A DNA stretch of 64,000 bases, taken from Patella vulgata. Its lineage: Eukaryota; Mollusca; Gastropoda; Patellidae. The notes beneath the pieces are model-generated. The model saw nothing but the letters and a program-made list of their open reading frames with translations. It was not told the origin of the DNA and did no database searches. This document shows, one piece after another, positions 42,524-54,334 of this stretch. Numbering within the stretch: position 1 is the stretch's first letter; every line of letters starts with the position of its first letter. A program made the position numbers and the translations under genes. The stretch covers positions 63,897,431 through 63,961,430 of the forward strand of contig NC_065882.2 in assembly GCF_932274485.2 (NCBI RefSeq), given 5' to 3'.

Positions 42524-42782
42524 GTGGTGCAGGACGGAGGGTCTGACAAGGACAGCTGTCTAGTCGTTCGGATTGGACGAAAACCCGAGTCCATCGTGTA
42601 TACATTGGCGTACACGTAAAAGATCCCTTGACAGTTGGAATTCGATATAAGAGTACGCCGTAGTGCCGTTGTCCGGGCAAAATTCCCCTCATATCACACT
42701 GTATGGCGTATGCCGGGCTATGCCCGTCTTTATTAGCCCAGAACAGGAGCAGAACAGTAGGGCGTTAAACCCCATTTCATTT
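42524..42782 (+). mobile_element. SINE-B, 5'-truncated
   Basis: Starts GGTGCAGGACGGAGGGTCTG and continues through GACAGCTGTCTAGTCGTTCG, GGCGTACACGTAAAAGATCC, GACAGTTGGAATTCGATATA, GGGCAAAATTCCCCTCATAT and GCGTTAAACCCCATTTCATT. A GCCGGGCTAT insertion lies before CGTCTTTATTAGCCC. The tRNA-like head is missing. The 99-codon minus frame is its antisense. Confidence 0.88.
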
Positions 42783-43987
42783 CAAATCAGATGTATTAAA
42801 CTACGACGCAGGCAGGAAGCTTGCACAAAAGGTTAGATGAATACAGCATATAGATAATTCAAACAGACACGGATTCGCAGAGATTGACAACAAACGAAAC
42901 GGAAAGAGACAAAAGGAATAATAATAAATTTAAACGAGAATATATTCTCTGTTCTCTTTGATCTATAAATTTAATCTTACAGTGACATTGCCAGATTTGG
43001 AGACCGTGAGCAAAAAGCTATACCCATTTATCTTTGGCCTGCAAAGTTTGTTTCAAATTTATTCTTTCACAGATGTGATTTTCCTCACATTTAAATGACT
43101 GGATTATATTGGAACTAAGATCCCTCTTGTTGTTTGTTTCATTGCAGGAAAACTTTGAGCAAACCTACTCTGGTAGGCAGAGGACTCCATTTCTTGGCGC
43201 GTACACTTATTACATCGATCTTAAAGTTTAGATACTCGAATTATAAGAACAATTCGGCAAACCATCACACAAACAGATATTGGTTTAGCAAAGAGTCAAA
43301 TCAATGCTTAACAAAATATAAAATGAAATGAAATGGGGTTTAACGTCCTTCTGTTCTGCTTAACAAAATATGAGCCTTACTATATCTTCTCATACTTGTC
43401 TGTTGTACATTCGCACTTAAACCAATGGGCTAGTGGTCGGTACGAGAAATGGCACAGACACCCCGGTTTCGGGAAGGAAACTTTGCGAACGGCGCCTGCG
43501 AAGATGATATGCTACGTGTGACTACTTGTTCGTATGGGACGCAAGATTGAGCTTCACCTTAGCATTTGTAATTTGATAACGAAAAGGCGAAAACACCACA
43601 GTCCTGAGGAGATTCTCCACTTGTAATGCACTGAAAAAAAAATGAAAAAATACCGTATGTTAGGTTCATATTGACCGAAGTACAGTGTTTACGAGATTTT
43701 AAAGCCAATTCCATTTCTCTTTAAAACTTTCACGTGCAATTAGGGAATTATTATAGTTATCGAGCATCCATTTAGTATATTAATTATTAAAATTATTAAT
43801 ATACTAACCTCTCTGATGTCTCGTACATACCTTTTACTGCCACAAGCATATTAAAAATTCAAGAGAATTATCATGAGTGAAACGGGATGCACTTAACCAA
43901 GACTACATTCATTAAATATCATATGAAGCTATTAAATTCATTTAATCGATAGCGTAGTAGATCAGCTCAGAAAAAAAGGTGAAAGAA
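42783..43987. other. No gene; short SINE-B tail at 43323-43360
   Basis: A minus-strand SINE-B tail (AATGGGGTTTAACGTCCTTC then TGTTCTGCT) lies at 43323-43360 with nothing else of the SINE. A near-perfect AT palindrome, TTAGTATATTAAT and its complement, spans 43772-43807. No coding sequence is supported. Confidence 0.5.
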
Positions 43988-44196
43988 TGAATGAAATTGG
44001 CTTTAACGTCCTACCCTTCTGCACCAATGTCATACAATGTACCATGGGGACATTTGGAATGAACGAAATTTAATTCCAACTGTCACTGGTTTCAACGGTT
44101 CTTTTGAGTGCACGCCAACGTGTACACCATAGGACCCATGTTTTTTGTCCCGTCCTAATAAATAGACGCCTTTTCTACTCATCACCGACATGAACT

Positions 44197-44381
44197 GGGC
44201 CCTTATTCACGAAAACTTAAACTAAGATACAATCGAAATTTTAAGAAATACTGCAATTGATTGGCTGACCAATATGCAAATTGGATATATGCAAATTGAT
44301 TTAACTGGTCAGCCAATCCAATTGCAGTATTTCTTAAAATTTCGATTGTATCTTAGTTTAAGTTTTCGTGAATAAGGGCCC
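44197..44381. mobile_element. 185-bp palindromic MITE
   Basis: The arms begin GGGCCCTTATTCACGAAAAC and run ~75 bp through TTAAACTAAGATACAATCGA, AATTTTAAGAAATACTGCAA and TTGGCTGACCA. They are exact reverse complements except for one inserted base. The loop is about 30 bp. Such near-perfect arms imply recent movement or conversion between the arms. It lies inside the split SINE-B. No target duplication could be fixed. Confidence 0.9.
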
Positions 44382-44811
44382 TGATGCACAAATAAAAGCT
44401 ATTGTCTGTTCTTGTCAATGATTAGTGGGACCGTTTGGCACCAACAGGAGTATAGTCTTTATGCAACGGAAATATAAGAATGTCACAAACTGTTGTATTT
44501 TTAATGTACCATGTATAAGATCGCACTTAGTTGACATTGCTGTTGTTGTTTTGTTGTCGGATAAATCACTAGAAATGCAGAAAATAAAATTACAATATCG
44601 GCTTGTATCCAGAGGACAAACAAATGATTTACCCAAAACTTATAGCTGGCGCTTGTTTGTTTACATCATCTTTAATCTATCATATCTTTTTAAGTTCTGA
44701 ACAGAATTAAACCATGTTTGACTGATATTCCTTTTAGAGATTCAACTTCTACAAATATATACATATCAAATGATTCAAAATCCCTCAATCGGCAATCAGT
44801 GGCATTAAGCG
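44382..44811. other. Unassigned DNA inside the split SINE
   Basis: Has overlapping open frames on both strands (44425-44700 plus, 44415-44636 minus) without motifs. It probably belongs to a second insertion beside the palindrome. Confidence 0.3.
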
Positions 44812-44937
44812 AGCAATTAATGACACGGGGAGCCACGCTGGAAAATCCCGGTGAACTTTCTCGACCAACACCAAGATAGAACCTTGGACATCCTGGTTAG
44901 TGAGTCCGTGTGTTACTCACTGAGTCACCACGGCTCT

Positions 44938-45374
44938 CAGCGGGTGACAGAGAGACAAATGACTATACAACTACAGTATGAATTTCCCTCTTCTTTTTCT
45001 TTCGATATCCGCTTTTAATGTGAGAAAACGTTTCTTGGATAATGACGTTTTGCTGTCGGTGAAATTATTATAAATGAATGTAATGCAGATAATATTGTTT
45101 TTTTCCCTTTGTCTTCGACGATTTATCATTCCGTGGAATGCTTGTGTTACCAAGGTTATAAACTGTAAATCAGATTAAAGAAAATACAACATTAATGACC
45201 TGGATAGTAATTAGTACATTGAGTTCATTTAACAGTATTCGCGGATAATGATCGGGATACGGTGGGGGAACGCCTGTAATTTTCTGTCCAACAATGTATT
45301 TGTCTGTTTTGAGTTGACTTGAAATACGCACAAATACCTCTATTCTTCCTGTATCTAATTATTTATTTATTTAT
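44938..45374. other. No recognised feature
   Basis: AT-rich sequence ending in a (ATTT)n run at 45357-45375. Confidence 0.35.
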
Positions 45375-45612
45375 TGAGAAAGAGATGGGGTTGAACGTCC
45401 ACACGACGCAAACCAAGCTATTTCGGGGCGAACATATGCTTCAGTTGTATTTCAATAGTGGAAGGAAACCGGAGGACAAGGAGAAAACCCACGAGGCGAT
45501 CTCACTCCTGGTCACGTATAGGCGGTGAATCAAACCCACACCACTTGACTCGATGACAGATCTTGTGATCGAACACACACGCGTTTAATCATTCGACTAT
45601 TTAACCCCGCCA
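45375..45612 (-). mobile_element. SINE-A, near full length
   Basis: The minus strand has an A-box-like TAGTCGAATGATTAAACGCG, a B-box-like GGTTTGATTCACC, GTGGGTTTTCTCC, CCTCCGGTTTCCTTCCACTA and the end GTGTGGACGTTCAACCCCAT. It lacks the GCTAAAGACCCC segment seen in other copies. Divergence is moderate. No target duplication recognised. Confidence 0.85.
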
Positions 45613-46552
45613 CCCCCTCTGGATTTAAGAAACGTGCACTTACCGTACATATATAACTGGATTGCCAATGTATCATATTATAAAGCCCTAGAAGGTTCAA
45701 TCAACATGTCATTTTATGTATAAACGTATAAACGTTAAAGGTATGTGTCGATGTGCTGAGCGTCAGAAAGCCCGACTCTTATCTCGGAAATGTTTTAATG
45801 TAAGACGTAAACAATTGGACTTTTTATCCGACTTTGCCTTGTAGGTTTTTTTTTCGAAAAATTACTAGAATTTAAGAAAATAAATATAATTCTCAACAGT
45901 AGATATCTCTCGACTTGGATTCAGTTTGGTTAAAAAGGAGCCGTCAGAGGATTTTACCCAACACTTAAAACGTGACGTTACCTTATTTACATTTTTGTCA
46001 TGTCTACCATTGATATATTCCTTTTAGAGATTTAAAATTCACAGCGGCATTCAGCGAGACATTAATCAAATCAGTGGAAATCAAAAACATATGGTTCACA
46101 CATATTATTATGGCATGGAGAAACAAAACATTGGCTTTTCTGAATAATCAAGTTCATAATAATAAAGACTGGTCTTATAATGGCTTATCAAAGATGACAT
46201 TATGCAAATGAGGCAACAAACCAAGTTCATAACCACGATAAATGATCGATAGGTAGGAAAGTCATTTAACGGTATAAAAATGATAAAATACGTTTTTTCA
46301 TCATATTCATTAAAAGTATTGTTCTGAACAGAATAGAGCAGTTGTGCATTTATATCTCAGTGGGGTGGGGTGGTCCAAACCCCACCCTGCTCAGTTACAT
46401 AACAAATATGAGAAAAGTGTAACAGTCGTGCGCTTTATCCGTTATCATCAGATGGTGGGGTGGGATTGGCATTCAAAGCGCGAAATAATGATATAAACAT
46501 ATTATTCGATACCACAATTAATGCTTTGCATCAATGAAATTGAATCACAATT
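45613..46552. other. No gene; short GC-rich dyad
   Basis: GGGGTGGGGTGG and CCAAACCCCACCC (46361-46388) form a hairpin-capable dyad. A related GGTGGGGTGGGATTGG lies at 46455. Otherwise AT-rich. Confidence 0.4.
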
Positions 46553-46970
46553 AAAGATACATTATGGGAGATAAGATAACGAGATGGCAGTTCTCGCTAC
46601 AATAGTTAAAAACTAGATAGTGTAAAGGTAATTTGCTGAAAATTTCAGTCAAATTGATCCACTATGAGCCGAGAAAGAAGCGGGTGAAATTTTGGCATAG
46701 TCTCGGTCATCATTACTAAAATCATTAATATAAACAGCTTAGTCTCGATTATCCGCTTTTTTTTATTTAATTATCAACGGCCGTTAGCGGCATATAGGAA
46801 TCTAATCCAGCCAACATCGAAGGCTAGCCTTGACATCGAGAGTTTTTTATGGTCTGGATAAGTTAATTAATGTCTAATTGATAATTTAGATCACATTTCA
46901 GGCCTAAAGAAAGACTTATAATAAGCAGATTTTGCTCTTGCATAATGCATGTTTAATGCTTTTCATCAAT
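46553..46970. repeat. ~400-bp dispersed repeat, direct copy at 51768-52162
   Basis: Begins TTAAAGATACATTATGGGAG and shares with 51768-52162 the blocks AGTTAAAAACTAGATA, AATTTGCTGAAA, TCATTACTAAA, TAGTCTCGATTATCC and TATGGTCTGGATAAGTTAAT, ending CTCTTGCATAATG. Identity is ~78%. Both copies have the same orientation and approximate ends, as expected of an interspersed element, but no TIR or target duplication was found. Confidence 0.82.
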
Positions 46971-47590
46971 GAAATTGAATCACAATGTGATCCTATTAAT
47001 TCATTATAAAAATTGACGTCAAACGGGTTGTTGGATTTCTCTCTTTAAATAGCTCAGTGTGTATGCATGCCTACGTTATTTAGAGACGATGATGGCATCA
47101 TGCATTGTCAACTGTCAAATTTTCTTAAGGGGAGCCTGGCAAAACCCCTGCTGCAAAAACTCCTGGATCCGCCCCTGTATCTATACCATGTTTGGTCAAT
47201 CAACACTGGGATTCTGTTCCCATTCCTGGCCGCTCCTCATACCTTGGGTTCGTATCCCGACATTGACCAAGACGAATCACGGGATTTGTCAAGCCCGGGC
47301 CAGGCTTGTTAGAGGTGTCGCCGGTTGAGCTGACGTGTAGTTTGTTCCTACACATTATATGCACGTAATAATAACCATTGACAGTCTATTTCAACGGAGA
47401 ATAGGCTAAAACTGACGCTGATTTTCGCTAGGATTGGTCGTCTCATGATCCCAATGCTTCTCACCAAATTTGAAAAAAAAAATGTGTTAAAAACTGTGGG
47501 CTGTCAAACTGTAACGAACGACATTATGCCCCATGGTACACTGAAATGTGAGCTTATAAAATCAAGTTAAATCGATTGACACATTATATA
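46971..47590. other. Possible SINE-like fragment, otherwise unassigned
   Basis: Around 47190-47310 a B-box-like TTGGGTTCGTATCCC is followed by GCCCGGGCCAGGCTTGTTAG, which looks like the head of a third SINE family, but there is no second copy in the window to confirm it. A further trace of the 7.5 kb repeat (CACCAAATTTGAAAAA) is at 47462. The two overlapping plus frames here are not supported as genes. Confidence 0.3.
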
Positions 47591-48851
47591 CTCAGCCAAA
47601 TTAAAAACTTGACACTGATGAATTTCAACAAATTTGTTTTTCTGGTAAGTCAAATAAATTTTAAAGTGTTTCTAACGATAGTAAGTAGTAAGAAGCCTTT
47701 AATTTCATAAAATTGTAAAGTCACGTGGATCACGTGACTTTTGAGCATATAAAGATGAAAAACCCGAAAAACACGTGCAAACACAAACTCGTGAGGTCAA
47801 TCGATGCAAGTTTGCTTAAACTGAACACGCACACGTAACTTGAACTGGAAAAACAAATTAAAATTGTTATTTTCATCTTTGTTAGAAAATGCCGCGCCTT
47901 TCAAATGTAGAACGTCTACGTGCTATAGGTAGGCTCTATGCTGGTCAGTCTGTGGTCACCGTTGCAAGAGCCTTTAATTGTTCACGCCAGACAATAATTA
48001 ATCTTAGAATGAGAGTGCTTCAAACTGGAACTATTGCCGACCGCCCAAGGGCGGGAGCTCCACATGTGACTTCACTCCAGGAAGATCAAGCAATACGATT
48101 ACGTCATCTTAGAAACAGATTTGTCACTGCAGCCTCCACAAGTAGAGAGATGTTTGGTGGAAGGGTAACTGCACAAACTGTTCGAAATCGCTTGCAGGTT
48201 GCTGGTCTTCGAGCTCGGAGGCCATATAATGGACCAATATTGACACCTCTTCATCGCCGTAACCGACTTGTGTGGGCTACAAGACACATAAGATTTACTC
48301 AAAGACAGTGGAATTCGGTTGTCTTTAGTGACGAATCTCGATTCACTTTGAGATTTGCCGATGGCAGGGTCCGAGTGTACCGCAGACGAGGTGAACGTTA
48401 CGCTCAAGTATGCGTCAGAGAAGTTGACCGATTTGGTGGCGTCATGGTTTGGGGTTCTTTTTGTGCACATGAACGGTATCCTCTTGTTGTTGTCCAAGGG
48501 AACTTAAATGCTGTCCAGTACAGGGATCAGATTTTGCAACCTGTTCTTCTTCCGTTTATGCAGAGACGTGGGCCTGGACTAACGTTTCAACAAGACAATG
48601 CTCGACCCCATACAGCAATTTATACCCAGAATTTTTTAAGAAATGCCGGTGTCCAAGTCCTGGATTGGCCGTCGCTTAGCCCCGACCTTAATTCTATTGA
48701 ACACATCTGGGACGAACTGGGTCGACGTGTTCGTCAGCAAGTGAATCCACCACCTATTGAAGTGTCTGGCAATAGCACGTGTAGACATGCTAGCCCTGGA
48801 CATTTCCATGGCTTCATTCCGTTGATTTTAAGTAAGTCTCGGCATCTCTAG
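47591..48851 (+). mobile_element. Tc1/mariner element, right end missing
   Basis: After TA at 47589-47590 the sequence CTCAGCCAAATTAAAAACTT GACAC has the look of a Tc1-type left TIR. The transposase begins ~300 bp later. No reverse complement of this TIR is found to the right, so the 3' end of the element, including the end of the gene, seems to have been lost. Upstream of the gene, GTCACGTG-GAT-CACGTGAC (47720-47738) forms a perfect 8-bp hairpin. Confidence 0.7.
47889..48851 (+). CDS. Tc1-family DD34E transposase, C-terminus altered
   Basis: Cut-and-paste transposase. The 320-residue frame starts at MPRLSNVERLRAIGRLYAGQ. Residues ~1-60 form the first helix-turn-helix (SVVTVARAFNCSRQTIINLR), and ~65-120 the second DNA-binding unit ending GLRARRPYNGPIL. 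The catalytic core has D148 (VVFSDESRF), D236 (FQQDNARPH) and E271 (LNSIEHIWDE), with 34 residues between the second Asp and the Glu, so DD34E. From about residue 290 the family's C-terminal part (normally ending in a GGHTRY-like motif) is replaced by unrelated sequence. Usual length is ~340. The frame is otherwise intact, which suggests recent arrival. Activity is doubtful without the end and the right TIR. Confidence 0.93.
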   Translation: MPRLSNVERLRAIGRLYAGQSVVTVARAFNCSRQTIINLRMRVLQTGTIADRPRAGAPHVTSLQEDQAIRLRHLRNRFVTAASTSREMFGGRVTAQTVRNRLQVAGLRARRPYNGPILTPLHRRNRLVWATRHIRFTQRQWNSVVFSDESRFTLRFADGRVRVYRRRGERYAQVCVREVDRFGGVMVWGSFCAHERYPLVVVQGNLNAVQYRDQILQPVLLPFMQRRGPGLTFQQDNARPHTAIYTQNFLRNAGVQVLDWPSLSPDLNSIEHIWDELGRRVRQQVNPPPIEVSGNSTCRHASPGHFHGFIPLILSKSRHL

Positions 48852-49483
48852 CTCGATTCCTTCACACGTCCAACAACAAATTACGACAGTTTGACGTTTC
48901 ACAGTTCATGTACTGCACATTAAGTTGAAAACATGCTTTTAAAGGGCTCACACACAATGCTGCACGTGAATATTGGGGTTTTCATGTGCATCTCGTGCAA
49001 TTTTTTTTTTTGCACACGGGCCGATATTTTTTGCGTTTGGGAGCATTGTGTGAAACAATAGTTCATAGTATTGCATAATATTATACATACAAAACCACCT
49101 TGTAATCAAATATTTGGGAAAAAAAGTGATGCGTTTTCCATGGCGCTCAGTATATTTACACAAAACTTTCGTGTAAACTGTTATACTTTTGCATGCAAGG
49201 CAAACATTGTTAGCGTTTCCAATGGATGAAGAAAGGACTAACTCTCATTCATATTATTAATGAAGACAACTTTATTGTTATAACATAGCAGTAACACCTG
49301 ACAGGAAGTGGCTGCACTTGATTAGTGAATGCAGCTCTGTTTACTCTTTTATTTAACAATGTACATGGTAAAGCTAAATTTGAATCTGTAGGTGTTGTTT
49401 TATAACATAACCTAGCTGATGTGGATCAGCTCCTGGATATTTACATTTCTTCAAAATTTTCTTAAAAAGTTTTTACTGTTGAC
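48852..49483. other. No recognised feature
   Basis: Sequence after the truncated Tc1 element. The 71-codon minus frame at 48948-49163 has no motif. Confidence 0.4.
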
Positions 49484-49657
49484 TAATAATAAAACACAAT
49501 TTATATGTAAAATAATCACTGAGTTTATTTCACACTACGTTTCAACAAGTTCTTCTTGTCGTTCGCAAGTACAAGAGGAACGATAAGAGGAACTTGTTGA
49601 AACGTAGATTGAAATAAACTCAGTGATTATTTTCCATATAAATTGTGTTTTATTATT
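49484..49657. mobile_element. 174-bp palindromic MITE
   Basis: Left arm TAATAATAAAACACAATTTA then TATGTAAAATAATCACTGAG, TTTATTTCACACTACGTTTC and AACAAGTTC is mirrored on the right with about three mismatches (arms ~72 bp, spacer ~30 bp). The spacer contains AAGAGGAACGATAAGAGGAA. It is unrelated in sequence to the palindrome at 44197. It lies next to the left end of the Gypsy fossil. Confidence 0.88.
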
Positions 49658-51767
49658 ATATATTCAATTACTAAATACCGTATAAGGATGCCTGTACTAG
49701 AATGAAAATGTAGAGAACTTTTTTTAAGAAGTTCTCAATATTCAAAACAATATTTCTGAGTAAACTTACAAAATTCTTCAGATGTATATTGTGTACCACA
49801 ATCTGATATTAATCTATGCGGAATACCATGATCTTCAAAGATTAATTTAAACTGACTAATAACATGAATATACGTAAGATTATTAAGTCTTCTTACTACA
49901 GGAAACTTATTATAGTAATCAACAAGTAAATATTTCTCTCCATCTAAATAGTATATACCCGAACCTAAGGTATGTCAAAAGCATGGAGGTACATCATATG
50001 GGATTAGCGGTGCTTTCTTATTGCTATCTAAATATATTTGGCAAACACTACAATTTTGTACCAGTTCTTCCTTCTATGTCTTTCGTAATCTTAGGCCAAA
50101 TACACTACTTTTAGCTCTCAAGTTGCATTTATCAATACCTAAATGTGCATACTGGATTGTTTCAGTGCATTAGCTCTTAATATATGATACTCTTAACAAT
50201 TACCCCATCAATAATACTTAACTCATCTGTATAATTCCAGAAACGAATCGGACAATTACTTAGTTATGACCTTTTTAAGATGACTTATTTGATAATTTTT
50301 TTTCAGTTTCAATTTTTTTTACGAGACGTAGTTTTGTCATACTAGCATTGATTTCTGACTTTAATTAATGTATCGTAACATCAAAGTCTTCAATGGTATT
50401 ACCCTCTTTTGGATCAATTCTTGTTAAATTATCAGCTAGTTTTAAACTACTGCCAGGGTTATAGCTGAACTTACAGTCATCTTAATAATCTCACCAATCC
50501 TGGAGTTACATTTCGTAAGCTTTACTTAAATATAGCTACTAAAGGCGTATGAACAGTAATTATATTAACTAGTTTACCATAGGTATAATAATGAAATCTT
50601 TCTAATCCATATACAGTAGCTAACATTTCTCTTTCAATATTTTCATAAACATTTTCACACTCTTTTAGGCTTTTTGATGCGTAACGAATTGGTTGACCAT
50701 TTTCCAAAGTTAATGGTAGTTTAGGATCGTAATATCTTAATGCCTTATCCGAGCTTATTTCTCTTTTGAGTAATTCAAATGCAGTTTGATGATTTTCTAA
50801 CCATACAAAATGGGCATCTTTTATCAGTAATGGTTCAGTCAATTAACTTATTTTGGACGAAAAACGACTTAAATAATTGATCATGCCTAAAAAGGGTTGT
50901 AAATCTGCTTTGGTTTTTGGACTATGCATATCTGCAACTGCACCCACTTTCTTTGGATCGGGTTGCAGTCCGTCCTTACCTATTATCATACCAAAGAATG
51001 GAATTTTAGTACATTTAATAATACGTTTATCTGCATTTAATCCTATTCCAATTTCTCTAGTTCTATCTAACATCTTTCTCAGATTTTCATCATGATCACT
51101 ACAACCATCTTATAGCCTACAACAATAATATCATCAGTAATTCAACATACGCCTCATAAATCACTATAGGTTTCATCTATTTTCTTTTGAAACATGTCAC
51201 TTGCACAGCGTAACCCAAAGGGAAGTCTTAAAAATCTAAATCGACCGTGCTCTGTGCCAAATGTAGTATAATATGAAGATTTCTTATCTAATTTTATGTT
51301 CCAATATCCACTACGTGCATCTAATATTGATAGATATTTGGCACCATTTAACTTACTGTCTGAACCGTCGTAAATTTTAAACGGATTTCTTTGGTTATGA
51401 ACAAACTACTTAACTTTGGTTATTATAAACTTACCAGTGTGTTGGAAATGACCTCCGGTTAAATAAAACCCACTGAACAACTAAATATCCCAGCGAATAA
51501 AAAAAAGTGCTCTCTTGTAAAATTGATCACATCACAAATTTGGACATCGAGAAATACAAAAATGGAAGCTGATTACGTCGGGATAGATCATTTCGTATAA
51601 CTAAGGGGGTCGCAGCAAGGCTTGCCTATCGTAACGGTGTTTGTCAATTTTACAACAGTTCAATTTTTGTGTATGAATAAGCTATTGCTCTCGGACACAG
51701 TAATGAGTTTGGTCGTTTACAAACATAAATACGCGCGTAGTCCGTTTTTTTGTTTCCGTCTTGTTTT

Positions 51768-52162
51768 AAAGATACATTATGTGAGATTAGATAAAGAGTT
51801 GGCAGTTCTCACTATCATAGTTAAAAACTAGATAATGTAAAGGGAATTTGCTGAAAGTTTCAGTCAAATTCATCCATTCTGAACCGAGATTTTAGCGATT
51901 GAATTTTCGGCCTAGCCTCGATTATCATTACTAAAGTCGATACGATAAAAACAAAACATAGTCTCGATTATCCATTTCGTGATTAGATCATGAATGGAAG
52001 TCGAACAGCAAATCGGAACCTAATCCAATAACCATGGCAGGCTAGCGATGACATCAAGAATTGATTATGGTCTGGATAAGTTAATTAATGTCTAATAATT
52101 TAGATAACATTTCGGGACTAAAGAAAGACCTCAGATTTAACTCTTGCATAATGTATGTTTAA
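51768..52162. repeat. Second copy of the ~400-bp dispersed repeat
   Basis: Direct copy of 46553-46970 (see there), lying between the RT core and the RT N-terminal part of the Gypsy fossil. It therefore belongs to DNA inserted into, or rearranged with, the fossil. Confidence 0.82.
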
Positions 52163-53735
52163 TTATTTGGTTAGAGAGTTGGGTTGGATTATTTCTTTTG
52201 AACACAGGTGCAGAACAAAAAAGAACGACATTCGTTTTACGGGCCTTGAATCGCACCCTTGAATATCTTTAATATTTCCTGATGATCTTAAGCAGTCCTG
52301 TCAGTTAACCCCGGCAATTTGCTGTAGCCGAGATCATTGAATAGGTATATAACGTTATTATCTTTTTTATATAAATACCAAAAATTATTATCAACAAATC
52401 ATACAGCACATCGGTTTAATTATCGGCAGATAGTTCCATGTCTTTTTATTTCTCTTCGAATATTATTTCCGTTGTTCAAAAACTGTTCAGAATTTTACAG
52501 TCGTGCGTCTCATAACACAATTAATTTCCGAAAATTCCGGCTTTGTTTTGAAATTCACAGGGCAATGTATCCATACGACTGTACTCTCAGTTATTAACTA
52601 TATATTAATCACAAGTACAACTCCATTTTGAAATCCATGGAGAATGGAATTTTCTGATGGCATTTCGTAGATCGCGATCATGCCTCAGCCAATCAACGCT
52701 TTGAATTCTACTACTGTAAAAGGTACCATGCCATATGCGTAATTGTATGCTACACAAATGCTGTGAAAATGGTTAAATTTAGCGCGAAACTTGCACGAGT
52801 TTTTGCCACGGTCTGCATAATTAATACATAAAACACAATAATACACGCAATCTGCGATGACTCTTTTGACGGGTGATTTTTTGTTTTGTTTTAAATACAT
52901 TTTTATAAGACGATATACGATTTTTAGACATCCCGAACTGTTCTTATCAAGAATGTTATGATTTCAGTATGTATCGAATAAACAAAAAAGTAATTTAATC
53001 GGAATATTATTGACATGAACAGTCGGAATGTGAATATGGAAATTATTAAAAAGCGGTGGCCCTTTTTCATACTATTTTTGTGATAATCATAAAACTTTGA
53101 AAATGGACTAATAACCACAGAGCATTGTAATTAGACCCGATAATGGAATATGATCAATTAAAATTATTAAATAAAGTGTGTTTATGTATAAATGTTAGCC
53201 ACAAAGTGTCTATAATTAACAGGGATGTAATATAATTTATAAAAATATATATAACATACAGGGTATTTACAATTATGGGGTGATGATGATGTGAAAAGCA
53301 AATTATATTTACGAGTATTCGTATAATCGCCAATCGGTGATATATTCATTGCGAATAAAATTTAGTAAACCGACAATTAATTGTTTCCAAATTAATGTTA
53401 TTGTCTTCAGTTGCTATTTTGCTGTCCAAACTCAAACGATCGAAAAGGTTGTGCGCTGTTTTGATTACAACACACGTGATTGTCAAAATTTGTCAACCTT
53501 TATCCCCCTTCAACATATTACGATCGTTTAGCTATAATGTTGTGATGGACACAGTCGAAAATACAAGCAAAAACATTGACTTTTCAAGAGAACATTTTTC
53601 TTCGTTGGGATATTTAATTGTGAAATGGATTTTATTCTTCAGTAGTGTGTTCACAATCGAAGAAATCCGTTTAAAATTTACCACGGTTCAGACAGTAGGT
53701 AATATATCATCCAATATAGGAGTATAATGACAGGG
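52163..53735. other. AT-rich sequence inside the fossil span
   Basis: Nothing recognised. Short frames (52337-52597, 53337-53727 plus; 52685-53118 minus) lack motifs. It separates two blocks of the Gypsy fossil and is probably inserted or rearranged DNA. Confidence 0.35.
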
Positions 53736-53872
53736 TATAATTATTTCTTCATTTAAGTTGGCGGGGTCTAAGCATAATCTAATACATTTCTTTTTACCTG
53801 CAAAACCAAAAGAATTTAACCAGTCTGCATGTTCATCAGCTGCTAAAGGGGATATGATATCCTGCTCAACCA

Positions 53873-54029
53873 GGGGGGGGGGGGGTGGATGGCTGAATGG
53901 TTAGCGTGCGCGCTAAAGACCCCTACGCGCAAGGGAATTATGTAAATAAAATTAAACCATATGTTAGTCCCGAAATGACCTAGTTTGTGTCGAGTGGACG
54001 TTAAACCCCATTTCTCTCTCTCTCTCTCT
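53873..54029 (+). mobile_element. SINE-A, internally deleted, 12-bp TSD
   Basis: Has a G-run followed by GGATGGCTGAATGGTTAGCG (A box), jumps directly to GCTAAAGACCCCTACGCGCA, and ends GTGTCGAGTGGACGTTAAAC then CCCATTTCTCTCTC. The B box and ~90 bp around it are missing. The perfect repeat CCTGCTCAACCA (53861-53872 and 54030-54041) flanks it. It interrupts the Gypsy fossil and is younger. Confidence 0.93.
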
Positions 54030-54334
54030 CCTGCTCAACCAAGTTATGCATCGCCTCCTTAAATGTGTCTTTTAGTGCATGCTGAACATGTCTAGGCAAC
54101 ATGACAGCAGGAGGTATAGACTCATCTACATTAATTGAACATTCACCCTGAAAACATCCGACACCTTCAAAAACAACTGAATATTCTCTTAAAATTTTCC
54201 GTTTTCAAGAGCACTATTCTTACTTTCTTTTTCATTATTAAAGAAATCGTTTTTATTTTTTATCTTAGTCCCCAAAGAAGGAATAGTATCAATGCTACAA
54301 CTTACATCAATTAAACCTAAAGCTTCACTCAGGT

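Larger units (their letters stand above)
43988..44937 (-). mobile_element. SINE-B variant split by ~620 bp of other sequence
   Basis: The left piece (43988-44190) has the tail and middle: TGGCTTTAACGTCCTACCCT, TTAATTCCAACTGTCACTGG, GCACGCCAACGTGTACACCA and CCATGTTTTTTGTCCCGTCC. The right piece (44812-44937) has the head region: GGAAAATCCCGGTGAACTTT, CTCGACCAACACCAAGATAG and ACTCACTGAGTCACCACGGC. The order and orientation agree with a single diverged SINE-B interrupted between CATCACCGACA and GACACGGGG. The interrupting DNA includes the palindromic MITE at 44197-44381. Confidence 0.72.
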
